10,086 nucleotides of DNA from Rhodospirillales bacterium (GTDB lineage Bacteria > Pseudomonadota > Alphaproteobacteria > MPNO01 > UBA2964): the NCBI GenBank assembly GCA_002727395.1, contig PBWY01000018.1:1-10086 (forward strand), written 5' to 3'. Shown in pieces: positions 1 through 6,215 of the stretch (position 1 is the stretch's first letter; each line of letters starts with the position of its first letter). Both the position numbers and the translations under genes were made by a program. Below the pieces are notes generated by a model. That model saw only the letters and a program-made list of their open reading frames with translations, did not search any database and was not told the DNA's origin.

Positions 1-97
1 GACAAATAGAGAAATAATTAATTGTCCCGATTTGCTTAGTTCCGTGTTAGACTTTGTAAGTGAACTTTCAAAGAGTGTTAAAAGAGCACGGTCATGA
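1..97 (+). CDS. trpA: Tryptophan synthase alpha chain, C-terminal fragment (5' end outside window)
   Basis: The frame that starts at base 2 is the only plus frame open up to accD. It encodes 31 residues ending in ...LLSSVLDFVSELSKSVKRARS, then TGA at 95-97. The amphipathic pattern (L..V..FV..L...V..AR) resembles the last helix of alphaproteobacterial TrpA, and trpA is the usual gene directly before accD in that group. The enzyme cleaves indole-3-glycerol phosphate to indole and glyceraldehyde-3-phosphate in tryptophan synthesis. The stop overlaps the accD start as ATGA (94-97), so accD is probably translated by coupling to trpA. No catalytic residue lies inside the window. The call therefore rests on the tail pattern plus gene order and could be wrong if another gene precedes accD here. 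Confidence 0.72.
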   Translation, partial: TNREIINCPDLLSSVLDFVSELSKSVKRARS

Positions 98-1065
98 ATT
101 GGTTAACTAATTACGTTCGTCCCAAGATTAGAGCCCTCGTAGAAAAAAAAGAAGTTCCTGATAACCTGTGGCATCAATGCCCCGGCTGTGGACAAATGAT
201 CTTCCACCGCGAATTGGAGACCTCACACAGAGTTTGTAATAACTGTGGATACCACATAAGACTTCCCGCGAAGGAGCGCCTTAAACTTCTTTTCGATGAA
301 GGAAAATATCAAACGGTCGATCTGCCAAAATTAACATCTGATCCCCTTAAATTTAAGGACCTAAAACGCTACACCGATCGTCTAAAAGAAAGTAGAAATG
401 CAACTAATGAAGAAGATGCTATGATTCTTGCTCATGGTGAGTTAGGTGGGCAAAAGGTTGTAGTCGCAATAATGAATTTCGCTTTTATGGGTGGGTCCAT
501 GGGACTAGCTCTGGGAAAAGCATTTCTCACCGCTGCAAGATTAGCAGTCTTGCAGGAAGCTCCTCTGATTTGTTTCACTTCATCTGGTGGCGCACGAATG
601 CAAGAGGGCATTCTTTCTTTGATGCAAATGCCCAGAACAGTAGTCGCCGTAGATGAAGTCAAAAATGCAAAATTACCATACATTACTATACTTACAGATC
701 CCACTACTGGAGGAGTCACTGCATCATTTGCAATGTTAGGTGATATTGCTATTGCTGAACCCGGGGCAGTTGTAGGGTTTGCTGGTGCCAGAGTAATAGA
801 GGAAACCATACATGAAAAACTACCCGAGGGGTTTCAGAAAGCCGAATATCTATTAGAACACGGAATGATAGACCGGGTGGTTCATCGGCATCAAATTCGG
901 GATGAACTTATTAAAATCACCAATCTTTTGATGGTTAAACGGATGGATGATAATGTTATATCTATTAGCTCAAACTCGCAAAACCGAGTGAAAGAAAAAC
1001 TAGATTCACATCGCTCGAATGAGAGGAGCAAAGACGTAACAGAAGAGCGGCCCGCTGCAGAGTAA
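94..1065 (+). CDS. accD: Acetyl-CoA carboxylase carboxyltransferase subunit beta (AccD)
   Basis: This 323-residue cytoplasmic protein is the beta half of the carboxyltransferase (AccA2AccD2), which moves CO2 from biotin-BCCP to acetyl-CoA to make malonyl-CoA for fatty acid synthesis. An N-terminal zinc ribbon is visible with Cys29, Cys32, Cys48 and Cys51 (CPGC...CNNC). The crotonase-like core follows, with FMGGSMG (131-137), SSGGARMQEG (163-172), GGVTASFAMLGD (206-217), GFAGARVIEETI (228-239) and PEGFQKAEYLLEHGMID (244-260), all typical of AccD. Length is close to the usual 290-310 plus a charged tail from about residue 285 (many S, N, R, K, E), which is not conserved and whose last codons overlap folC. 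The ATG at 94 sits in an ATGA overlap with the trpA stop. A weak purine-rich stretch (80-86) is the only Shine-Dalgarno candidate. Identification is very secure; the length of the tail is the only unusual part. Confidence 0.97.
   Translation: MNWLTNYVRPKIRALVEKKEVPDNLWHQCPGCGQMIFHRELETSHRVCNNCGYHIRLPAKERLKLLFDEGKYQTVDLPKLTSDPLKFKDLKRYTDRLKESRNATNEEDAMILAHGELGGQKVVVAIMNFAFMGGSMGLALGKAFLTAARLAVLQEAPLICFTSSGGARMQEGILSLMQMPRTVVAVDEVKNAKLPYITILTDPTTGGVTASFAMLGDIAIAEPGAVVGFAGARVIEETIHEKLPEGFQKAEYLLEHGMIDRVVHRHQIRDELIKITNLLMVKRMDDNVISISSNSQNRVKEKLDSHRSNERSKDVTEERPAAE
1041..1047 (+). promoter_or_regulatory. Candidate Shine-Dalgarno for the CTG start of folC
   Basis: AGAAGAG lies inside the accD 3' end, 7 bases before the CTG at 1055-1057. 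It supports CTG as the folC initiation codon. The match to the anti-Shine-Dalgarno sequence is partial, and purine-rich stretches are common in this AT-rich sequence. Confidence 0.4.
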
Positions 1066-2344
1066 TAAAATATTAACTCGTTTAAATGATCTTCATCCGA
1101 AGGTCATAGATTTATCCCTTGACCGCATAAAAACGCTTTTAAAAAAATTAAACCATCCAGAAAATAAATTACAAACAGTCATTCATGTCGCGGGAACAAA
1201 TGGCAAAGGTTCAACGATTGCCTTCATAAATGAAATTTGCGAAAGGGCAGGTTTAACGGTTAACCGCTATACTTCACCCCATCTTGTCAACTTTTCTGAA
1301 CGTATTTACCTTTGCGGTCAAAATATTAACGAACTCTCACTAACTAAGATACTCAGCGAATGTGAAGAAGTTAATGCTGGTGATCCTATCACGTTATTTG
1401 AAATCACTACCGCTGCCGCTTTTTTAGCATTTTCGCGTACTCTCGCCGATGTTACCCTAATAGAAACTGGTTTAGGTGGTAGATTTGACGCTACCAACGT
1501 CATTAAGAAACCTGCGCTAACCGTTATCACTCCTATATCAAAAGACCATGTCAATTGGCTAGGTCACACCTTAGATAAGATTGCATTTGAAAAAGCGGGT
1601 ATTCTGAAACCTGGCGTTCCTGCTTTAATAGGACCACAGCATGCAGAGGCCGGGTTGGTAATTGAGAAACATGCAAAAAAGTTAGGCGTAAAAACGATAA
1701 CATATAGCCAAGACTGGGAGTTTTCTTCTTCACTGAGTAAATTTTATTTGAGATTTAAGAAACGCCATTATGTTTTCCCCATACCTTCCCTTGAAGGTGA
1801 ACATCAATTAACAAATGCCGCTACAGCAGCTATTGCGGCAAAATTACTTAAAAAATCTGAAATCAATGATGATGTGATTGGTACCGGTATAAGGTCTACT
1901 TTTTGGGCGGGTCGTTTGCAAAAACTTACCACGCCCTCAGCAAAGTCGCTCCCAAGGGGATGGTCTTTATGGCTTGATGGGGGACACAACCCTGGAGCGG
2001 CAGAAGCACTTGCAACCTCTTTATCTCAATGGCAGCAAAAGCCTCTCCATATCATATTTGGTTACATAAACAGTCGTGATCCCAAAGAATTTTTAAGGCC
2101 ATTGGCAAATTACATCAAAACTCTGAATGCAATTAAGATTCCGGGCGAAGCATCGAGCATGTCTGCAAAAGAATGCAAACTAGCAGCTCAGCAATTAGGT
2201 ATTACAGCAACCGTTTCTAGTGACTTTAGGGAGGCTGTGGAGAAAATTATAAAGGTATCGTCAAAACCTGGCCGTATACTGATATGCGGTTCACTATACT
2301 TAGTGGGCGCGGTGCTTAGACATGAACAAACGAAGCATACCTAA
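1055..2344 (+). CDS. folC: Bifunctional dihydrofolate synthase / folylpolyglutamate synthase (FolC), probable CTG start
   Basis: FolC joins glutamate to dihydropteroate and adds further glutamates to folates using ATP, in the cytoplasm. Counting from CTG 1055 gives 429 residues, normal for the family. Visible Mur-ligase-type motifs are LHPKVIDLSLDR (13-24), the P-loop GTNGKGS (47-53), YTSPHLVNFSERI (72-84), LFEITTAAAF (114-123), IETGLGGRFDATN (136-148), DHVNWLGHTLDKIAFEKAGI (164-183, where Lys180 is the lysine that is carbamylated in this family), EGEHQLTNA (247-255), FWAGRLQ (283-289), DGGHNPG (308-314) and the C-terminal ILICGSLYLVGAVLR (408-422). The frame is open back to a stop at 1037, but it has no ATG, GTG or TTG before TTG 1655 (codon 201), and its first ATG is codon 369. 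The family N-terminus aligns with a start near CTG 1055; ATA 1070 is the other option. The gene overlaps accD by 11 bases in the +1 frame. Family identity is certain; the start is inferred. Confidence 0.9.
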   Translation: MQSNKILTRLNDLHPKVIDLSLDRIKTLLKKLNHPENKLQTVIHVAGTNGKGSTIAFINEICERAGLTVNRYTSPHLVNFSERIYLCGQNINELSLTKILSECEEVNAGDPITLFEITTAAAFLAFSRTLADVTLIETGLGGRFDATNVIKKPALTVITPISKDHVNWLGHTLDKIAFEKAGILKPGVPALIGPQHAEAGLVIEKHAKKLGVKTITYSQDWEFSSSLSKFYLRFKKRHYVFPIPSLEGEHQLTNAATAAIAAKLLKKSEINDDVIGTGIRSTFWAGRLQKLTTPSAKSLPRGWSLWLDGGHNPGAAEALATSLSQWQQKPLHIIFGYINSRDPKEFLRPLANYIKTLNAIKIPGEASSMSAKECKLAAQQLGITATVSSDFREAVEKIIKVSSKPGRILICGSLYLVGAVLRHEQTKHT

Positions 2345-2379
2345 AAGGCAAACGTCACTTTTTAATTACAAATCCCAAA
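2345..2379. other. 35-base convergent intergenic gap between folC and trxA, no strong terminator seen
   Basis: folC (plus) and trxA (minus) end facing each other here. The only inverted repeat I see is a 5-bp AAAAG/CTTTT pair around 2343-2362 with a 10-base loop and no GC base pairs beyond one, followed by a short T-rich run. This is too weak to call an intrinsic terminator. Transcripts from both sides may end by Rho or run into the opposing gene. Confidence 0.5.
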
Positions 2380-2700
2380 TCAAATAGATTCTTTTATCCA
2401 TTCTACAAGTTTGCCCTTAGGTAAAGCCCCCACCTTAGTTGCCGCAACTTCTCCATCCTTAAAAATCATCAACGTAGGGATACCCCTTACACCTAATTTT
2501 GTAGGCGTCTCAGGGTTTTCATCAACATTAATCTTAGTAACAGAGATTTCCCCGTCCATTTCCGTCGCTATCTCCTCTAAAGTCGGACCAATTTGCTTAC
2601 AGGGACCGCACCATTCCGCCCAAAAATCAACAAGAACAGGAACACTTGATTTTAAAACCTCCGATTCAAAAGACTCATCTGAAATTGGTTTGCTGGGCAT
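2380..2700 (-). CDS. trxA: Thioredoxin
   Basis: This 106-residue cytoplasmic dithiol reductase keeps protein disulfides reduced and is itself reduced by thioredoxin reductase. The redox centre WCGPC is at 30-34 within VDFWAEWCGPCKQIGP, the cis-proline is Pro75 in GIPT (73-76), and KDGEVAATKVGALPK (81-95) matches the last strands of the fold. Length is exactly that of classical Trx1. An upstream TTG at 2775 would add 25 residues that fit no thioredoxin N-terminus. ATG 2700 is preferred because AAGGA stands 7 bases before it and the protein then begins like other thioredoxins. It is the last gene of the minus-strand group, about 71 bases after addA. The folC-trxA-addA-addB order is conserved in alphaproteobacteria, although no functional link to repair is shown here. 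Confidence 0.96.
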   Translation of the reverse strand: MPSKPISDESFESEVLKSSVPVLVDFWAEWCGPCKQIGPTLEEIATEMDGEISVTKINVDENPETPTKLGVRGIPTLMIFKDGEVAATKVGALPKGKLVEWIKESI

Positions 2701-2707
2701 CCATTTT

Positions 2708-2712
2708 TCCTT
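2708..2712 (-). promoter_or_regulatory. trxA ribosome binding site
   Basis: On the minus strand AAGGA (within AGAAAGGAAAA) precedes ATG 2700 with a 7-base spacer. It decides the trxA start in favour of 2700 over the in-frame TTG at 2775. Confidence 0.8.
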
Positions 2713-2748
2713 TCTAAAATTAAAAAACAAATATCGGTATACGTCCAA

Positions 2749-2775
2749 ATTATGAATGAGAGACTTAACCGTCAA
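2749..2775 (-). promoter_or_regulatory. Possible sigma-70-type promoter for trxA
   Basis: On the minus strand TTGACG (2775-2770, one mismatch to TTGACA) is followed after 15 bases by CATAAT (2754-2749, one mismatch to TATAAT). The box overlaps the addA stop and lies about 50 bases upstream of the trxA start, in the only sizeable intergenic gap of this gene group. The 15-base spacer is short of the preferred 17, and AT-rich DNA throws up such boxes by chance, so this is tentative. It would let trxA be expressed independently of addAB. Confidence 0.3.
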
Positions 2776-5700
2776 GCATCTAAATGATCAGAATACCTAT
2801 TTAGTAAAGCATCTGGTAACGGCATTAAGATAGGGGTGTAAGTCCAGAGTAAGGCACAATTAATCGGCCTATCAGGAAAAATTGAGTTTAAAACCGCCCG
2901 ATAAGATGACATTTGTTTCAAATACGCTGGGGAGACATCTGCTAGTTTTTCGGGTGGTGGTCGGCTCGACTTATAATCAATAATCATAACTTGATCAGAT
3001 TTTATCAAAAGCCGGTCAACCTGGCCGACTATAACTTGCGCACCTAGCCGACCTGTAATTGCTACTTCAGACCGGGATTCAGGACCAAATACTTCTTTAA
3101 ATTCTGTATTCTCTATTACACTCATTACTTCGGAGATATATTCCCTTTGATGTTCATGTGTTAGCTGATGAACAGGTTGTGCCAAGAAGCGACTGGCCAC
3201 CTGTCTTCTTTTTTCTATTTGGATTCCTGGCAGTAGCTCCAACAATTTATGAATAATTAGACCCCTCTGAAAAAAATCAACTTCCCCATCTCCTATAGGA
3301 GATATAACCGACGGCTCAGAATCCTCAGAATGCGATGGAGACAGGTATTGCGTGTGGGCCGCCTCTGGTTTTGGCTGTTTTTTTACCCAGTCAGGTAAAC
3401 TTTCCTTAATGATAGAAATTTCAAGTGCATTATTTTTAGCTGTTTGCAATTGAGGATTTTCAAGCCGCCAACCGGAACCCTTCCACCCTTGAGAACAAAT
3501 GTCACTTAAATCAAAGTCAAATGCAGACCCAATTTTTTTTAGAGCTGATTCAACCAATTCATACCAGTTACCACTTGCTGCACGGCGCTGCGTATTCCAA
3601 CCACAAATATATAATCGATCCTCAGCACGTGTCATTGCTACGTACAGCAAACGCCTATATTCACTATCTCTTTTCTGTCGTGCAGCTGATAAAGCCTTTT
3701 CACATTCCTTTTCGAAATAACGGCGCCGAGGCGGCCATAAAATAATCTCATCCTCTGTCCACAAAATTCTAGGTAACCCATTCGGCACCTGCATACTGTC
3801 TGGTAAAAAGACAATCGGGGCCTGCAAGCCCTTTGCTCCGTGCACGGTCATTACTCGAACTTCATTACGGATGGCGTGTTCAAAATCACGCTTAACTTCG
3901 ATATCGTTTTTATCGAACCAATCCAAAAACCCTTGGAGTGAAGGTATCTGTGTACGTTCATACTGGAGAGCCAAAGTTAAAAACTCATCAATCGGATCAT
4001 TAGCTTCCAACCCAAGCCTACCTATAATTTTTTTACGTCCATTTCTCTTGCCAAGAATTTCTGAAAACAATTCAAATGGCGGTGCTAAATCCGCTGTTTC
4101 TAACAACGTCCTAAGTTCTTCAAAAGCAAATTTAAAGATTGGTTTTTCTTCATACCGACGACACAGTGTTTCCCATAAATTAGATTGCCCGCGATTGTAT
4201 GCAAGCTCAAACAAATCGTCTTCTGAGAATCCAATCAATGGACTTTTCAAAACCCCTGCTAGATTTAATTCATCCTCAGGAAGTAAAAGAAAATTTCCTA
4301 TAGAAACCAGGTCGCGCACTGCCAACTGTTCGCTAAGAACCATTCGATCTACGCCTGCTACCGGTAAATTTTCTCTTTTTAATGCCCGAACCATTTTTTC
4401 AACAAAAGTCCCCCTACGGCGCACTAAAATTATAATATCTCCTGCCCTAATAGGACGATTTTTACTCTTTAATATTTCCCCTTTTTTAATCCAATTCTGA
4501 ATTGTGGCCGCAATCCCCTCAGAAAGCTGGGTTTGGGGATCATAACCCCACTGCGCTTTCACCGGAGGTGTCCATGGCTCTAACTCCTGTTGCTCAATCG
4601 GCCCCACCGGCGGCCACAGCTCAACTAAACCCGCTTCACCATAACGCAGTGGTTCATGTAGAATTTTCTTTTTAGCTTCGGCTACACCAAGCTTTAGGGG
4701 CTCCGAAGCTAAAACCGCATCAACAACCTTCAAAACGGAAGATGTAGAACGAAAAGAAATATAAAGATTAACGTCTTTCCATGGTTTAGCAATTTCCATT
4801 GCCTTAGTCCGGAAATAACTACGCATCTCCTCAAAGGCCTTTGGATCAGATCGCTGGAAACTATAAATAGACTGTTTAGAATCACCAACTGCAAATATCG
4901 TTCGCTCTATCTCCGACGCCCCCTCACCGGAAAAAAACTCTTCCGAAAGAGCAGTAATAATAGCCCATTGATCTGGATTTGTATCTTGAGCCTCATCAAT
5001 TAGGATATGATCGATACCACCATCGAGCTTAAACATTACCCAAGAAACATTGCCCTCTGCTTCAAGCAAAGAACGAGCTGTGAGAATTAAGTCATCATAA
5101 TCTAGCCGCGCCCGTTCTTTTTTACAATTTTCATAAACTTCCAACAAAGAATTAATAATTGTAAGAATTGCGGCGGTCGCCTTACCGGTTACATTAGCCC
5201 GAATTCTCAACAAAGAATGTTCAAGTCGTTGGGCTTCGTTTTCTAAGGTTTTAGATGCTGCTGAATATAGGGCTTTCGCTTCCTTATGCACCAGCCTTGC
5301 CCGCTTTTCTCCTTCTAAAGTAAAAAAAACTGACAAATAAGAGTCGAAAGTTTTTTCTCGTTCTTGCAAATTTGCTTCTATCCATTGCTTTAGTTTTCTA
5401 CTGCTTTTTATATCGGTCTTACTGCCTTTCGCCATTGCATCCGCAGTTTTTCTTAAAGCATGAATATCAAAATTTGATTTCATGCAGGCATTTTTTTTTA
5501 TAGAAAATTCCGTTTCATCTTTAGAAACTCCTAATTTTCTATAAATTTGATTAATTAATAAATCCATGTCACCAAAACGTTCGATCAGTCGACTTAATCT
5601 GCCTCTTTCTGAAATAAAATCACCCAAAAGTTTTTCAAAATCACTCTCTTGAATGTGTTTTGTTACTTCCGCTAAGGCAGATGCAAGTTTTGTTCCCAGA

Positions 5701-6215
5701 GAACTACGTGCCTCTAAAAAAACTCGAGCTTGCGCTTCATTTTGGATTTCTTTTGCCTCGCGTTCATCCATGACCTGAAAATAGGGGCCCAAACCAGCTT
5801 CAAGGGGAAATCTTCCTAACAGTGATTCACAAAAAGCATGGACAGTTTGAATTTTCATACCTCCCGGCACATCAAGAACCTGTCCAAAAAGTTTTCGAGC
5901 TCTAAGCATAATGTCATTCTTAGCTCTTTGGCCCATAAGAAAGTTAATGTCCTTCTTCAATTCAGTCTCATCTGCTATCGACCACTGAGCAAGAACCTGA
6001 TTTATTCTATTAGCCATTTCAGCGGCTGCCGCGTTAGTAAAAGTCAAGCAGAGTAATTTGTGGGGTGGTGTTCCAGAAAGTAGAAGGGCAAGAACCCTAT
6101 CTGTTAGTACCTTAGTTTTTCCGGTACCGGCAGAAGCGGCAACCCAAACAGAACGATTTGGATTAGCTGCTGGCCTTTGTTTAATGCTGGGATCGGTCTG
6201 TGGTTGAGCAATCAA
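2772..6215 (-). CDS. addA: Double-strand break repair helicase-nuclease subunit AddA
   Basis: AddA is the active UvrD-like (SF1A) 3'-5' helicase and one of two nucleases of AddAB, which resects DNA breaks and loads RecA. The protein has 1147 residues, usual for alphaproteobacterial AddA. Helicase motifs in order: I ASAGTGKT (27-34), Ia LTFTNAAAAEM (57-67), IQTVHAFCESLL (122-133), II ILIDEAQDT (404-412), III GDSKQSIYSFQR (444-455), IV YISFRS (485-490), V MTVHGAKGLQ (789-798), VI YRRLLYVAMTRAEDR (853-867). The C-terminal RecB-family nuclease shows His989, Glu1050, Asp1067 (GQVDR), Asp1080 and Lys1082 (IIDYKS), and the QMSSYR helix (1101-1106). All key residues are present, so both activities look intact. 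The start is TTG 6215, overlapping the addB stop as TTGA, with GGAAAGGG 7 bases upstream; no ATG lies before the P-loop. AddA probably forms a heterodimer with the product of the preceding addB gene. Confidence 0.97.
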   Translation of the reverse strand: MIAQPQTDPSIKQRPAANPNRSVWVAASAGTGKTKVLTDRVLALLLSGTPPHKLLCLTFTNAAAAEMANRINQVLAQWSIADETELKKDINFLMGQRAKNDIMLRARKLFGQVLDVPGGMKIQTVHAFCESLLGRFPLEAGLGPYFQVMDEREAKEIQNEAQARVFLEARSSLGTKLASALAEVTKHIQESDFEKLLGDFISERGRLSRLIERFGDMDLLINQIYRKLGVSKDETEFSIKKNACMKSNFDIHALRKTADAMAKGSKTDIKSSRKLKQWIEANLQEREKTFDSYLSVFFTLEGEKRARLVHKEAKALYSAASKTLENEAQRLEHSLLRIRANVTGKATAAILTIINSLLEVYENCKKERARLDYDDLILTARSLLEAEGNVSWVMFKLDGGIDHILIDEAQDTNPDQWAIITALSEEFFSGEGASEIERTIFAVGDSKQSIYSFQRSDPKAFEEMRSYFRTKAMEIAKPWKDVNLYISFRSTSSVLKVVDAVLASEPLKLGVAEAKKKILHEPLRYGEAGLVELWPPVGPIEQQELEPWTPPVKAQWGYDPQTQLSEGIAATIQNWIKKGEILKSKNRPIRAGDIIILVRRRGTFVEKMVRALKRENLPVAGVDRMVLSEQLAVRDLVSIGNFLLLPEDELNLAGVLKSPLIGFSEDDLFELAYNRGQSNLWETLCRRYEEKPIFKFAFEELRTLLETADLAPPFELFSEILGKRNGRKKIIGRLGLEANDPIDEFLTLALQYERTQIPSLQGFLDWFDKNDIEVKRDFEHAIRNEVRVMTVHGAKGLQAPIVFLPDSMQVPNGLPRILWTEDEIILWPPRRRYFEKECEKALSAARQKRDSEYRRLLYVAMTRAEDRLYICGWNTQRRAASGNWYELVESALKKIGSAFDFDLSDICSQGWKGSGWRLENPQLQTAKNNALEISIIKESLPDWVKKQPKPEAAHTQYLSPSHSEDSEPSVISPIGDGEVDFFQRGLIIHKLLELLPGIQIEKRRQVASRFLAQPVHQLTHEHQREYISEVMSVIENTEFKEVFGPESRSEVAITGRLGAQVIVGQVDRLLIKSDQVMIIDYKSSRPPPEKLADVSPAYLKQMSSYRAVLNSIFPDRPINCALLWTYTPILMPLPDALLNRYSDHLDA

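Noticed and set aside
432..809. 125-residue minus-strand open frame opposite accD
   Set aside because: It lies wholly antisense to the conserved carboxyltransferase core, has a P/A/T/S-rich composition typical of a shadow frame, and shows no domain or ribosome site.
1655..2344. Short folC starting at TTG 1655 (229 residues)
   Set aside because: It would lack the P-loop and the whole ATP-binding half, whose motifs are intact upstream in the same frame without a stop.
2342..2364. TAAAAG...CTTTTTA inverted repeat as an intrinsic terminator
   Set aside because: Only about five pairs, nearly all A-T, with a 10-base loop; not stable enough to claim.
2411..2755. 114-residue plus-strand frame opposite trxA
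   Set aside because: Antisense shadow of the thioredoxin gene; no recognisable motif.
2380..2775. 131-residue thioredoxin starting at TTG 2775
   Set aside because: The extra 25 residues fit no thioredoxin and no clear signal peptide; ATG 2700 has a good ribosome site and gives the standard length.
3499..3745. Two overlapping 73-74-residue plus-strand frames opposite addA
   Set aside because: They overlap each other and the conserved AddA motif VI region on the other strand; chance frames.
3871..4500. 209-residue plus-strand frame opposite addA
   Set aside because: Ser/Arg/Asn-rich antisense shadow within a region coding for conserved AddA; no ribosome site or domain seen.
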